Shown in pieces: positions 26,755 to 36,873 of a stretch of 64,000 nucleotides of DNA (the stretch's first letter is position 1; every line of letters begins with the position of its first letter). Origin of the DNA: Acaricomes phytoseiuli DSM 14247 (lineage in GTDB: Bacteria; Actinomycetota; Actinomycetes; Actinomycetales; Micrococcaceae); contig NZ_AQXM01000050.1 in NCBI RefSeq assembly GCF_000376245.1, forward strand, positions 1-64,000. The letters run 5' to 3'. The notes under the pieces are model-generated. The model worked only from the letters and a program-made list of their open reading frames with translations, was not told where the DNA came from and ran no database searches. The position numbers and the translations under genes were made by a program.

Positions 26755-28419
26755 ATGGAAGCTCTCGAGATTGCACGCTGGCAATTCGGAATCACCACTG
26801 TTTATCACTTCTTCATGGTTCCTTTGACCATCGGCTTAGGCCTAGTCGTGGCTACCCTACAGACCCTCTGGGTGCGGACCGGCAAAGCCGAGTACTTACG
26901 CATGACGAAGTTCTGGGGCAAGCTCTTTTTGATCAACTTTATTCTGGGCGTGGTGACCGGCCTCGTCCAGGAATTCCAGTTTGGGATGGCCTGGAGTGAA
27001 TACAGCCGCTTCGTCGGGGATGTCTTCGGCGCACCGCTAGCGATGGAAGCGCTGCTGGCGTTCTTCGTGAAGTCGACCTTTCTGGGCTTATGGATTTTCG
27101 GCTGGAAACGGCTATCCAGGAAAGTCCATCTGGCTTGCCTCTGGGCCGCCGTCTTGGCATCGGTCATCAGCGCTTATTTCATCCTGGCCGCGAACTCTTG
27201 GATGCAGCATCCGGTCGACATAGAAATGGTCGATGGCCGGCCACGGCTCAACGATATCTGGGCCGTACTCACGAACAGCACGCTGCTTGTAGCCTTTCCC
27301 CATACGATCTTCGGTGCCCTGTCCGTCGCGGGAGGATTCCTGCTCGGTATCGCCTGGTATCACTTGTGGAAGCGGCGCATGCTCGGTATCGACCGGCTGG
27401 AGGCTGTGCCGCTGACGCCTGAAGGAGCAGGCGAATCTCGAAAGAGTAACTCGAAGAAGACCGTGTTGCGCGTCGGAGACCGGATCGCGGCTGATGGCAC
27501 AGTTCACCCCGATCGGGACGCGACGGATCACAAGGTTTGGTTCCGCTCACTGCGGATCGGTGCGGTGGTCGCGGTCTTCGCTTTCGCAGGAGTTGCGATC
27601 AGCGGTGACTTCCAGGCCAAGCTGATGTTCGAGCAGCAGCCGATGAAGATGGCCGCGGCTGAGGCTGCTTGCCAGAACGGAACCAGCGTCTCGGTGCTTT
27701 CCGTCGGCGATCTTGGCAGCAGGGACTGCAACGAGGTCACCACGGTTTTCGAGGTCCCGGGGCTGCTGTCCTTCCTAGCCCACGGTGATTTCGATACTGA
27801 GATCCGGGGCGTGAACTCTCTGATCCCTGAATACCAGGAGAGATACGGAACCAACCTGCCGGACAACCCTGAGATCTACGGGGACCGTGCTGGCCAGCCG
27901 GTCCAATACGTTCCCGTCATGGAAGTGACGTACAGGGGCTTCCGGATCATGATCGGCTTCGGTGCGCTTGCCGCTTTCGCTGCCGCGATAGCACTGGTGA
28001 TCACCCGAAAGGGCACCGTGCCGCGCTCAGCCTGGCTGATGCGCCTGGCGGTTTTCGGGATCCTCGCGCCCTTCGGCGCTAACGCGGGCGGGTGGATCTT
28101 CACCGAGATGGGGCGGCAGCCCTTCGTGGTAGCGCCTAATCCGCAATTCACCGGAATAGACCAGGTCTTCATGTTTACGGCGAGCGCGGTGTCTCCCGGT
28201 GTCAGCGCCGCAGAGCTCATTTTCTCCTTGATTGCGTTCGTTACCGTCTACGGCATGTTGCTGATAGTCGAGATCTTCCTGCTCATGCGCTATGCCCGTG
28301 GCGGAGTGCCGAAAGCGATGCCGGAGCTGCTGGAATCACCGCAGGATAAGGATTCAGAGGATCCTGATCCGGATGACCAGCAGAAAAAAGACGATGACGT
28401 CTTAGCATTCGCGTACTGA
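26755..28419 (+). CDS. cydA: Cytochrome bd ubiquinol/menaquinol oxidase subunit I
   Basis: The haem-bearing subunit of the bd terminal oxidase in the membrane; it oxidises quinol and reduces oxygen. The 554-residue protein has about nine membrane helices. Expected haem ligands are visible: His18 (VYHFF) and His183 (FPHTIFGA), with the late Met ligand not placed exactly. GRQP occurs in TEMGRQPFVVAP. The quinol loop between helices is of the short type. Glu98 is present (PLAMEAL), but the second conserved Glu, in the usual FFLEST block, is Lys106 here (FFVKST). AGAGGAT precedes the ATG. The C-terminus is an acidic Asp/Glu tail. It is the first gene of cydA-cydB-cydDC. Confidence 0.96.
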   Translation: MEALEIARWQFGITTVYHFFMVPLTIGLGLVVATLQTLWVRTGKAEYLRMTKFWGKLFLINFILGVVTGLVQEFQFGMAWSEYSRFVGDVFGAPLAMEALLAFFVKSTFLGLWIFGWKRLSRKVHLACLWAAVLASVISAYFILAANSWMQHPVDIEMVDGRPRLNDIWAVLTNSTLLVAFPHTIFGALSVAGGFLLGIAWYHLWKRRMLGIDRLEAVPLTPEGAGESRKSNSKKTVLRVGDRIAADGTVHPDRDATDHKVWFRSLRIGAVVAVFAFAGVAISGDFQAKLMFEQQPMKMAAAEAACQNGTSVSVLSVGDLGSRDCNEVTTVFEVPGLLSFLAHGDFDTEIRGVNSLIPEYQERYGTNLPDNPEIYGDRAGQPVQYVPVMEVTYRGFRIMIGFGALAAFAAAIALVITRKGTVPRSAWLMRLAVFGILAPFGANAGGWIFTEMGRQPFVVAPNPQFTGIDQVFMFTASAVSPGVSAAELIFSLIAFVTVYGMLLIVEIFLLMRYARGGVPKAMPELLESPQDKDSEDPDPDDQQKKDDDVLAFAY

Positions 28420-28477
28420 CGTCCCGCCCCTAGTCCAATCAAGAAGTTCGATCACCCCGATCAATCTTGAGGAACCC

Positions 28478-29506
28478 GTGGAAGCCGAATCAGTCTCCTG
28501 GCTACCGACCTTATGGTTTGCGCTCATCGCAGTGCTGTGGATCGGGTATCTTTTCCTCGAGGGATTCGACCTCGGCGTGGGTATGCTGATGAAGCTCTTC
28601 GCTCGGAACAATATCGAGCGCCGGGTGCTGCTCAACACTGTGGGGCCGGTATGGGACGGCAATGAAGTCTGGCTGATCACGGCTATCGGAGCTACTTTCG
28701 CGGCGTTTCCGCTCTGGTATGCGGCACTGCTGTCAACGCTCTACCTGCCCATGCTCTTCGTGCTCCTCGGCTTAATCGTCCGGGCGGTTGCCTTCGAATA
28801 CCGGGGTAAGGTGAACTCAGCCCGCTGGCGTAATGTCTGGGACTGGTGCATCGCGCTCGGTTCAGCGGTGAGTGCTTTCGGGATCGGCGCAACACTAGCC
28901 TTGACTTCTACCGGCCTGCCGTTAAACGAGAACGGGGATCGGGTCGGCGGGGCCTTTGCTTGGTGGAATGCTTACGCTTTGATCGGCGGTCTTGCCGTGG
29001 TGTGCTTCTCCCTGCTTCATGCTGCTTCTTTCCTTGCCTTGAAAACGGATGGGGAGGTACGGTACCGGGCCCGCCGATGGTATACCCGTGGTGTCGGTAT
29101 CGCGGCGCTGCCGTTAGTGCTCTGGGCGGTTCTGGTAGCGCTGACTGCTGACGGGCAGGGGCTTGCCGGAGCATTAGCCTGGGGGCTCATCGGGGTTTCC
29201 GTGCTGTCTCTGCTGTGGTCTTTCCTGGCAGCACAACGCGGCCGTGAAGGCTGGTCCTTCCTGAGCAGCGGGATATTCCTGGTGACTGCCGTAGTATCGA
29301 TCTTCCTGAACATGTACCCACGCGTCCTGCCGTCGACGATCTCCGCCCAGTTCGATCTCACGGTGCAGAATGCCTCGGCTTCTCCCTATACCCTGACGGT
29401 GATGAGCCTGGTGGCGCTCTTCGGCGTGCCTCTTGTCCTGGTCTACCAGGGCTGGACCTACTGGGTTTTTAGAAAGCGGGTCAGCGCTCAGAGCATCCCG
29501 TCATGA
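28478..29506 (+). CDS. cydB: Cytochrome bd oxidase subunit II
   Basis: The second structural subunit of the bd oxidase, a 342-residue protein with eight or nine membrane helices. The family start is clear: LPTLWFALIAVLWIGYLFLEGFDLGVGML, followed by RRVLLNTVGPVWDGNEVWLI. The GTG at 28478 follows GAGGAAC at suitable spacing. It lies 58 bases after cydA and is closely followed by cydDC. Confidence 0.95.
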   Translation: MEAESVSWLPTLWFALIAVLWIGYLFLEGFDLGVGMLMKLFARNNIERRVLLNTVGPVWDGNEVWLITAIGATFAAFPLWYAALLSTLYLPMLFVLLGLIVRAVAFEYRGKVNSARWRNVWDWCIALGSAVSAFGIGATLALTSTGLPLNENGDRVGGAFAWWNAYALIGGLAVVCFSLLHAASFLALKTDGEVRYRARRWYTRGVGIAALPLVLWAVLVALTADGQGLAGALAWGLIGVSVLSLLWSFLAAQRGREGWSFLSSGIFLVTAVVSIFLNMYPRVLPSTISAQFDLTVQNASASPYTLTVMSLVALFGVPLVLVYQGWTYWVFRKRVSAQSIPS

Positions 29507-29552
29507 TTCCGGGGTTGATGATTCCGTGAATGGTAGGTGGCGTGTGCCGCAG

Positions 29553-32500
29553 ATGAAAGCGAGATGGCAGCAGATGCTCTCCGATGGCTCGGGCGTGCTT
29601 CCGCCGATTCCGCGGCACGTTCGGGGCGGTCTCTACCTCCTGGGTCTGCTCAACGCGGTCAAAGCCGCGGCGCTCGTACTCTTCGCAGATGCCCTGACTA
29701 GAGCGTTGATGGAAGCCATCAACGGGCGCTCGCCGCTGAACTGGCTCGCCTGGGGGCTGCTGGCCGCCGTGGTCCGGGCCGGGACGGTCTGGGCGATCCA
29801 GGCGAGTGCACGCCGCACCGCGCTGGGCGTCAAAGAACAGCTCCGCTCTGAGCTAAGCCGGAAGTGGGTCCGGCAAGGAGGGGCGGATCAGGGCTCTGCC
29901 GTGCTGGCGACACGCGGCCTCGACGCGCTGGACGGCTACTACACGCAGTTCATCCCGGCGCTTGTCACCGCGGCCACGATACCCCTCGTCGTGGGCACCC
30001 GGATCCTGCTCGCCGACTGGGTCAGTGCGCTGATCATCGTGCTCACGGTGCCCCTCATCCCGCTTTTTATGATCCTGATTGGCTGGTTCACTCAGGAGCA
30101 GGTCGGCGCTGCGACCGGGGCGCTGCTGAGGCTCTCCCGGCAGCTCGCCGAACTGGCCCGAGGACTTCCCGTTGTCGTTGGCCTGGGCCGTTCCGACGCG
30201 CTCCGCGCGGGGCTGGACCGGCTCGGGGACAGATACCGTGAAACCACAATGGGCACTTTGCGAGTCGCTTTTCTCTCTGCACTCGCCTTAGAACTCATCG
30301 CGACCATCTCGGTGGCGGTAGTGGCGGTATTCATCGGCATCCGGCTGATCTATGGGCAAGTGGATCTGGGCACCGGTCTCCTCGTGTTGATCCTGGTCGC
30401 TGAATGCTACCTGCCCTTCCGCGAGCTGGGCGCGGCCTTCCACGCGAGCGACGATGGCCGGGAGGCGATGCGGCGGATCGAGCCAGAACTCAAGCGCAGC
30501 GGCCCGGAGGATCAGCGAGAGCCGGCGTCCGTAAGTGATTCAGAAGAGAAACCCGGCCGCGGTGCAGCGATTTCGATCCGAGGCCTTTCCGTGCGCTATC
30601 CGGGACGCAAAGGCCCCGCTCTGGAACAGTTCGATGCCGAGCTGCCGTCCGCCGGGTTGTCCGTGGTGACCGGGCCGAGCGGCTGCGGCAAATCAACACT
30701 TCTGGCGGTTCTCGCCGGGGTCACCGTGTATCAGGGCTCCACTCCAGCTGAGATCAGTGGAGACATCCGGGGCTTAGACCGCGAGAGCTTGGCTTTCCTA
30801 CCCCAGGAGCCGGACACCACCGAAGAGACGGTCTGCGCGGAGCTGCTGCTCTGGGGTGCTGCCTATCCGGACCTCGCATTGCACGAGGTTGGTCTGGCAG
30901 GGCTCGGCCACCAGCATCCGGGTTCGCTCAGCCCCGGGCAGCTCCGAAGACTCGCTCTGGCCAGAGTCCTGGTCAGAGCGCAGCAGGGGGCGCGGCTGGT
31001 GCTCGTCGACGAGCCCACGGCGCATGTCGACGCGGAAAGCGCCCGGACCGTCGAAGAGCTCCTGCTCACCCTGAGGGGGACAGCTACGGTGTTGGCAGTC
31101 AGCCACGACCCGAGGTTGATCGCATTCGCGGATCAGCTGATCGAGCTGAGCGAACCCGCAGCAGTGCACCCCCAGGGCGAAAGTCCTGCACAGCATGACG
31201 ACCACCCGGCGGAGAACCGGCGCGTTGGTGCCGGAAGCGATGCTGCCGAGCACACTGAAAGCATCGGTACCTCTGCGTCGGCGAAGAATCCCTCGCTCTG
31301 GATGACCGTGCTGCGGCCCTGGCGTCCGATGGCCTTGGGCTCGATGTTCTTCGGCGTCCTGGCTGCCCTCGGTGCGCTCGCGCTGGCCGCGCTGTCCGGT
31401 TGGCTGATCGTCCGGGCCAGTCAGCAGCCTCCTGTGCTGTTCTTACTCACGGCGATCGTCGGGGTGCGGTTCTTCGGGATCTTGCGCGCGGTCTCCCGTT
31501 ACGTTGAGCGGCTCTGCACGCACTCGGTGGTGCTGGATGCCGCCAACTGGCTCCGTAGCCGCCTCTGGGACGGATTGTCCCGGACCTTGCCGGCCCGGCG
31601 AGAGCTGCGCCGGGGGGATCAGGTGCTTAGTGGGTTCATCGGCGATGTGGACAACGCCCGTGACCTAGCGCCCAGAGTGATCCTCCCCCCGGTAGTAGCG
31701 GCGCTATCCGCTATCGCGCTGCTGCTCAGCATTTTCTTACTGCTTCCGCAGGGGGCGGCAGTGATGATCCTGGTGCTCTGCTCCGCGCTGCTGCTGATAC
31801 CGGTGGTGGCTTGGTGGGCTGAACGCCGATCCGCGCTGCGCGAGGAGCGTGCACGTACTGAGATGCTGCGAAGGCTCACTGTGCTGCTCGCAGCAGCAGG
31901 TGAGCTCAGGGCCAACCGGGTGGAGCAGCCGCTCCTAGATCGCGTCGCCAGCGCGGACCGTGTCGCTACCGAAGCAGCTCAGCGGGCCGCGCACGGAGCC
32001 GGGGTGGCCCAAGGACTGCTCGCTCTGACGGCCGCCGACGGTGCGCTCGGGCTGGTTTTCGTTGTGGCACCGGACGTCGCCGGAGGGTCGGTATCCGCGG
32101 AGATCCTGGTCGCCATGGTTCTGCTCATGCTGGGTATCGGCGACGCCTTCGGGCAGCTGCCCGCCGCGGCCGCGCGATGGCCCTTGCTGCGCAAACTCAC
32201 CAGAAGATTCATCGCAGAGACGAACGCTCCGGCGCTGCCCCGGGTGAAGCCCGCCGCAACAGGGCGCGTGCTGACGGCTGAGGAATTAGAAGTGGGCTGG
32301 CCCACCCCGACCGGTTCAGCCAGCACTGATTCAGCCAACCGGGGCACCGTAGTCGCCGGGCCGATAAACCTTGACCTCCGCCAGGGGGATTGGCTGACGC
32401 TCACCGGCCTCTCCGGTTCGGGGAAGTCCACCCTGTTGGCGACGATCCTCGGTTTCACCCCCGTGATGGCAGGCGAGCTGGGCGTCAGCGGCCGGATCGC

Positions 32501-32942
32501 CTGGTGCCCGCAGGAGGCTCATGTCTTCGGTTCCACGCTCCGCGGGAACCTGGCCCTGGCCCGGGACGCGGCCGAGGCGCCAGACACTGCGGAGATGCTT
32601 TCGGTGCTGCGCAGGGTCGGTCTCGGCGACTGGTTGGCAACTCTTCCCGAGGGCCTGGACACTCTGATCGGCGATGGTGGAGGGGAGATCTCCGGCGGAC
32701 AGCGGCAGCGGCTCGCCGTAGCAAGGGCTCTGCTCACTGATGCCGAGCTGGTGCTGCTCGATGAGCCCACAGCGCATCTGGACCAACCCGGGGGGCGGGC
32801 GCTGATGGTCGACCTGCGCCGCGGGCTAGCGGACCGAGCCGTGATCCTCGTGACCCACCGGCAAGAAGAGATCGCCCCCGGGGACATCCTCCTGGATCTG
32901 GGGCAGGATTCCGGCAACCGCGGGCTTCTTCGCACCGGGTGA
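29553..32942 (+). CDS. cydDC: CydDC fusion, thiol exporter ABC protein for cytochrome bd assembly
   Basis: A 1129-residue single protein carrying both halves of the CydDC ABC transporter, which exports glutathione/cysteine-type thiols and is needed to assemble cytochrome bd. Each half has a six-helix membrane domain and an ATPase. The CydD half shows GPSGCGKST and LVLVDEPTAHVD with a degenerate signature LSPGQLRRLALAR. The CydC half shows GLSGSGKST, SGGQRQRLAVARAL and LVLLDEPTAHLD. A charged linker (about 540-585) joins the halves. The start is uncertain: ATG 29553 was chosen, with GTG 29544 and GTG 29526 as alternatives; AGGTGG lies just upstream. Fusion of the two genes is known in actinobacteria. 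Confidence 0.93.
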   Translation: MKARWQQMLSDGSGVLPPIPRHVRGGLYLLGLLNAVKAAALVLFADALTRALMEAINGRSPLNWLAWGLLAAVVRAGTVWAIQASARRTALGVKEQLRSELSRKWVRQGGADQGSAVLATRGLDALDGYYTQFIPALVTAATIPLVVGTRILLADWVSALIIVLTVPLIPLFMILIGWFTQEQVGAATGALLRLSRQLAELARGLPVVVGLGRSDALRAGLDRLGDRYRETTMGTLRVAFLSALALELIATISVAVVAVFIGIRLIYGQVDLGTGLLVLILVAECYLPFRELGAAFHASDDGREAMRRIEPELKRSGPEDQREPASVSDSEEKPGRGAAISIRGLSVRYPGRKGPALEQFDAELPSAGLSVVTGPSGCGKSTLLAVLAGVTVYQGSTPAEISGDIRGLDRESLAFLPQEPDTTEETVCAELLLWGAAYPDLALHEVGLAGLGHQHPGSLSPGQLRRLALARVLVRAQQGARLVLVDEPTAHVDAESARTVEELLLTLRGTATVLAVSHDPRLIAFADQLIELSEPAAVHPQGESPAQHDDHPAENRRVGAGSDAAEHTESIGTSASAKNPSLWMTVLRPWRPMALGSMFFGVLAALGALALAALSGWLIVRASQQPPVLFLLTAIVGVRFFGILRAVSRYVERLCTHSVVLDAANWLRSRLWDGLSRTLPARRELRRGDQVLSGFIGDVDNARDLAPRVILPPVVAALSAIALLLSIFLLLPQGAAVMILVLCSALLLIPVVAWWAERRSALREERARTEMLRRLTVLLAAAGELRANRVEQPLLDRVASADRVATEAAQRAAHGAGVAQGLLALTAADGALGLVFVVAPDVAGGSVSAEILVAMVLLMLGIGDAFGQLPAAAARWPLLRKLTRRFIAETNAPALPRVKPAATGRVLTAEELEVGWPTPTGSASTDSANRGTVVAGPINLDLRQGDWLTLTGLSGSGKSTLLATILGFTPVMAGELGVSGRIAWCPQEAHVFGSTLRGNLALARDAAEAPDTAEMLSVLRRVGLGDWLATLPEGLDTLIGDGGGEISGGQRQRLAVARALLTDAELVLLDEPTAHLDQPGGRALMVDLRRGLADRAVILVTHRQEEIAPGDILLDLGQDSGNRGLLRTG

Positions 32943-33038
32943 AGATGAGTGGAAGCCGGGCGGAATCGCACGAAAGAGGCGTAAATAGTTCCGAATAGCC
33001 GCAACAGACCCAGTTCGCGGCTGTTACCGTATTGTGGA

Positions 33039-33512
33039 ATGAATAAACTTTCTGTCTCTTCGTCCGCTGCTGTACTCACCGACGTCCTTTTGCTGATCGC
33101 CCGCGTCAGCGTAGGGTTCATGTTCGCTTCCGGGGCCGTCAGGAAAGTCCAGGAACCGGAATGGTTCGCCTCGACCTTCGTCAGCGCGGGTATCCCTTTT
33201 CCCGAGCTCCTATCCGTTGTCACGGCCTGGACTGAGCTGATCTTAGGGGTAACTCTCATCCTGGGGGTGCTCACCCGGGTGTCCGCGGTGGTGCTTGCCG
33301 CGGTGATGGTGGGCGCTGCCGTGACGGAGATCGTACCGGCACTGTTGGCGCAGTATCCGCAGCCGGTGACGTTCTTCAGTAACTTCTTCTACAGCGCGGA
33401 ATGGCTACTGATCCTCCTCCTGCTCTTCGTCGCGCTTCTCGGTGCGGGTCGCATCGCCGGTGATCGACTGATCTTCCGGAAGCAGCGATCGGGCTCAGCC
33501 CACCGTCGCTGA
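33039..33512 (+). CDS. DoxX family membrane protein
   Basis: A 157-residue membrane protein with four hydrophobic segments (about 14-34, 57-80, 84-105 and 122-143). The first block, LLLIARVSVGFMFASGAVRKVQEPEWFA, and the later PFPELLSVVTAWTELILGVTLILG match DoxX proteins. These are linked to redox or thiol stress in some bacteria, without a firm biochemical role. It follows cydDC by 96 bases and may be transcribed from its own promoter (TACCGT or TATTGT close to the ATG). No Shine-Dalgarno sequence is seen. Confidence 0.85.
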   Translation: MNKLSVSSSAAVLTDVLLLIARVSVGFMFASGAVRKVQEPEWFASTFVSAGIPFPELLSVVTAWTELILGVTLILGVLTRVSAVVLAAVMVGAAVTEIVPALLAQYPQPVTFFSNFFYSAEWLLILLLLFVALLGAGRIAGDRLIFRKQRSGSAHRR

Positions 33513-33545
33513 TGGCTGATGCTGCTACAGCAGACTTTCAGGATT

Positions 33546-33551
33546 TAGGAT
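33546..33551 (+). promoter_or_regulatory. -10 element of a leaderless promoter (GNAT gene)
   Basis: TAGGAT is followed by CAGACA and then GTG 33558. This gives the six-base spacing seen at other leaderless starts in this window. Confidence 0.45.
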
Positions 33552-33557
33552 CAGACA

Positions 33558-34100
33558 GTGACGCTCCAGGACCTCGGAGAGTGGTCTGCGCTTTATACCG
33601 CACGGCTGCTGTTCAGACGCCCAGTAAGCAGTGACCTTGAAGTCGCGCTGGAGATCCATACGGACCCCGCGACGAATCTGCATCACCCCAGGCCCGAACT
33701 CACCGATGCGGAGCACTCGGCTGAGCGCTTCGAGGAGATGCTCCAGCACTGGTCGGACCATGGTTTCGGTGTGTGGGTCGTGGCGGAACGCGAGAACCCT
33801 GCGCGGGTTATAGGTTTTACTGGGGTATCGCATCGCACGGTCCACGGAAGGGCCGCGCTCAATCTCTACTATCGCTACCGTCCAGACGTTTGGGGCCAGG
33901 GTTATGCCGCCGAAGGCGCCCGGCTCGCCGTAGCTCGGGCGCAAAGCCTTCTCGCTCCGCTGCCGGTGATCGCGCATACTGTAGCCAGCAATATCGGATC
34001 TCAGAAGACCGCGCTCAAAGCAGGCCTTGAACGTCACCCGGAACTCGATGTGGATCACGGTGAATTCACCGATGTGTATTTTGCCACTGACTGGTGCTGA
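33558..34100 (+). CDS. GNAT family N-acetyltransferase
   Basis: A 180-residue acetyltransferase of the RimJ/RimL-like group. It begins with the TARLLFRRPVSSDLE block. The acetyl-CoA-binding motif A is PDVWGQGYAAEGARLAV (a variant of R/QxxGxG/A with Gln-Gly-Tyr-Ala), and HTVASNIGSQKTALKAGLE is the usual motif-B region with Asn and Ser. The substrate is unknown. The GTG start was chosen because the frame has no upstream ATG and a -10 element stands six bases before it. It is convergent with parC, 35 bases away. Confidence 0.88.
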   Translation: MTLQDLGEWSALYTARLLFRRPVSSDLEVALEIHTDPATNLHHPRPELTDAEHSAERFEEMLQHWSDHGFGVWVVAERENPARVIGFTGVSHRTVHGRAALNLYYRYRPDVWGQGYAAEGARLAVARAQSLLAPLPVIAHTVASNIGSQKTALKAGLERHPELDVDHGEFTDVYFATDWC

Positions 34101-34135
34101 CCGCCGCCGGCTCTGGATGAGAGCCTGGTGTCGGG

Positions 34136-36772
34136 TTAGAGCAGAGTGCCCTGGCCGTTGTCGTCGTTCTCGATCACCGGTTCTGGTGCTTCAGTCGCAG
34201 CGGGTTCGATGGCCGCGGCATCTGTGGCTCCCGTACCCGCGGTCGATACGCTGGGCCCCAGTGCGTCGACGCCTTGCGACAGCGGAACCCCAGAACCATC
34301 CCGCCGTCCGTGCTCCAAGGGCAGGGCCCGGGCAACTCCGGCAGATGAGGCGGCCTTCGCCGGGCCAGCGCCGGCCCAGGCGAGCAGCAGAGTGTTCTCC
34401 TCCTTGAGGAAGCGGTGCGCCCGCACACCACCGGTAGCCCGGCCTTTAGCCGGGAACTCGGCGAACTCCGTCACCTTGGCGGAGGCGGTGCTGGTCCCCG
34501 GTAGGCCCTTGGCAGAGCTGGACCCGGCGATGGTCACCACGACGGCTGTCGGATCGGCTGCACCGTCGACGGAACGGACGACATCGAAACTGATCGCGGC
34601 ATCACCGCTGGCGAGTTTGATACCGGCCATTCCTGCTGCAGTCCTGCCCTGCGGACGGACGGCGGTGGCGCAGAAGCGCAGCAGCTGGGCACCGGAGGTG
34701 ATGAAGACCAGCTCATCGGCGTCTTGCGCGACACCGGCTCCGATCACCCGATCCTTGTCCTTGAGCGCGATGACCTCCCATTCCTCACGGTTGAGCGGGT
34801 ACTCCGGATTCACCCGCTTCACTACACCTGCGGCGGTGCCCAAGGCGATCACGGCGTCGATGGGCACGAGGCTCACCAGGGCCTCGCCCTTGTGCAGGCT
34901 CAGGAACTCTTGCGCGGGAACGCCGCCGGACAGGTTCGGTAGCCCGCTGCTCGGCGGCAATACCGGCATATCGACCACTTGCAACCGCAGCATCCGCCCT
35001 GTCGAGGTCACGGCAGCCACCTCGCCGCGGGCAGTGCTCGCCAGAGCAGCGCGGAAGACGTCGTGCTTCGCCCGGCTCCCGGATTCCGCAAAGGGCTGCT
35101 GATCCGAGGTTCTGGCGATCTGCCCGGAGCTGCTCAGCAGCACCCAGCACGGTTCATCGGCGACCTCTAGCGGCATAGCCGCTTTGTCCTGGCCTGCTTT
35201 GCCGGTCGGCTCTGCGGATAGCGCTTTGCCTGCTAGGGCTGGTGCTGCCTCGGATTCGAGCAGGACGGTGCGCCGAGCTGTGCCGTACTTCTCTGCGATC
35301 TCGCCGAGCTCGTCGGAGACCAGCTGGCGGAGCACTTCCTCGGAGCCCAGAATGCGCTCCAGCTCGGCGATCTGCTGGTGCAGTTCCTCCTGTTCGCGTT
35401 CCAGCTCGATCCGAGAGAACTTGGTCAGCTGACGCAAGCGCAGTTCCAGGATGTAGCCGGCCTGCACCTCGGACAGATCATAGATGGCCATCAGCCGCTC
35501 CCGGGCCGCGGCGACTTCATCGGAACTGCGGATGATCTGGATGACCTCATCGATATCCACGATCGCGATGAGCAGGCCTTCTACCAGGTGCAGCCTGTCC
35601 TTCTTCTTGCCCAGCCGGAAGCTGGTGCGGCGGCGCACCACATCGATTCGGTGCGCGGTGTACACCCGGAGCAGCTCCAGCAGGCCCAGCGTCTGCGGCT
35701 GGCCGTCCACCAGGGTCACATTATTGATTCCGAAGGAATCCTCCATCGGGGTGAGCTTGTACAGCTGGGCCAGGATCGCCTGCGGATTGAAGCCGTTCTT
35801 GATCTCGATCACCAGCCGGAGCTTGTGATGGCGGTCGGTCAGATCGGTCACATCGGAGATGCCCTGCAGTTTCTTCGCGCTGACCGCGTCCTTGATCTTC
35901 TCGATGACCTTTTCCGGGCTGACCATATAGGGCAGCTCGGTCACCACCAGCCCGGTGCGCCGGGCGGTGAGCTGCTCGACGTCGACCTTGGCCCGGGTGC
36001 GGAAGGAGCCTCTTCCGGTGGCGTAGGCGTCCCGGATCCCGTCTAGGCCCACGATCCGGCCGCCGGACGGCAGATCCGGCCCGGGGATGATCTTCATCAG
36101 CTCCGCGAGTGTTGCTTCAGGATTGGCGATCAGATGCCGCGCTCCGGCGATCACCTCACGGAGATTATGCGGGGCCATATTGGTCGCCATGCCCACCGCG
36201 ATCCCGGAGGCGCCGTTGACCAGGAGGTTCGGGAAGGCAGCGGGCAGAACCTCGGGCTGCATGAACTGGTTGTCGTAGTTGGGGACGAAGTTCACAACGT
36301 CTTCGTCCAAGTGCTCGGTCAGGGTGAGCGCTGGTGCTGCGAGTCTGGCCTCTGTGTAGCGAGGGGCCGCCGGGCCGGCGTCCAGTGAGCCGAAATTGCC
36401 GTGACCGTCGATGAGCGGCAGGCGCAGTGAGAAATCCTGGGCCATGCGCACCATGGCGTCGTAGATCGCGCTGTCGCCGTGCGGATGCAGCTTCCCCATG
36501 ACTTCGCCGACCACGCGGGCGCTTTTGACATGGCCCCGGTCCGGGCGCAGGCCCATCTCGCTCATCATGTACAGGATGCGGCGCTGCACCGGTTTGAGCC
36601 CGTCCCGGGCATCGGGTAGAGCGCGGGAGTAGATCACCGAATAGGCGTACTCCAGGAATGAGCTCTTCATTTCGCTGGAAACGTCGATATCGACGATGTT
36701 CTCGGTGAAGTCCTCGGACATATCCGAAGACGGGTGTGCTGCAGAAGAGCTCTTAGAGGTGCGCCTAGGCAT
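34136..36772 (-). CDS. parC: DNA topoisomerase IV subunit A (ParC)
   Basis: The breakage-reunion subunit of topoisomerase IV, 878 residues. The catalytic Tyr139 lies in [10 protein letters not shown]. The quinolone-determining region reads [22 protein letters not shown], with Ser101 and Asp105 at the positions usually linked to resistance; both look like wild type. The winged-helix core starts at [36 protein letters not shown]. The C-terminal beta-propeller repeats include [11 protein letters not shown] and segments ending [19 protein letters not shown] lies about 12 bases before the ATG. It pairs with ParE encoded 9 kb away. Confidence 0.93.
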   Translation of the reverse strand: MPRRTSKSSSAAHPSSDMSEDFTENIVDIDVSSEMKSSFLEYAYSVIYSRALPDARDGLKPVQRRILYMMSEMGLRPDRGHVKSARVVGEVMGKLHPHGDSAIYDAMVRMAQDFSLRLPLIDGHGNFGSLDAGPAAPRYTEARLAAPALTLTEHLDEDVVNFVPNYDNQFMQPEVLPAAFPNLLVNGASGIAVGMATNMAPHNLREVIAGARHLIANPEATLAELMKIIPGPDLPSGGRIVGLDGIRDAYATGRGSFRTRAKVDVEQLTARRTGLVVTELPYMVSPEKVIEKIKDAVSAKKLQGISDVTDLTDRHHKLRLVIEIKNGFNPQAILAQLYKLTPMEDSFGINNVTLVDGQPQTLGLLELLRVYTAHRIDVVRRRTSFRLGKKKDRLHLVEGLLIAIVDIDEVIQIIRSSDEVAAARERLMAIYDLSEVQAGYILELRLRQLTKFSRIELEREQEELHQQIAELERILGSEEVLRQLVSDELGEIAEKYGTARRTVLLESEAAPALAGKALSAEPTGKAGQDKAAMPLEVADEPCWVLLSSSGQIARTSDQQPFAESGSRAKHDVFRAALASTARGEVAAVTSTGRMLRLQVVDMPVLPPSSGLPNLSGGVPAQEFLSLHKGEALVSLVPIDAVIALGTAAGVVKRVNPEYPLNREEWEVIALKDKDRVIGAGVAQDADELVFITSGAQLLRFCATAVRPQGRTAAGMAGIKLASGDAAISFDVVRSVDGAADPTAVVVTIAGSSSAKGLPGTSTASAKVTEFAEFPAKGRATGGVRAHRFLKEENTLLLAWAGAGPAKAASSAGVARALPLEHGRRDGSGVPLSQGVDALGPSVSTAGTGATDAAAIEPAATEAPEPVIENDDNGQGTLL

Positions 36773-36873
36773 ACTGCGTCGTGGTCCTTCAAATCATCAG
36801 GTGATCCATCGGTCGCTGCTACGGCAGGATTCACTGCGCCGCGGCCGGGGTCAGGCAAGTATCAGGTATTACA

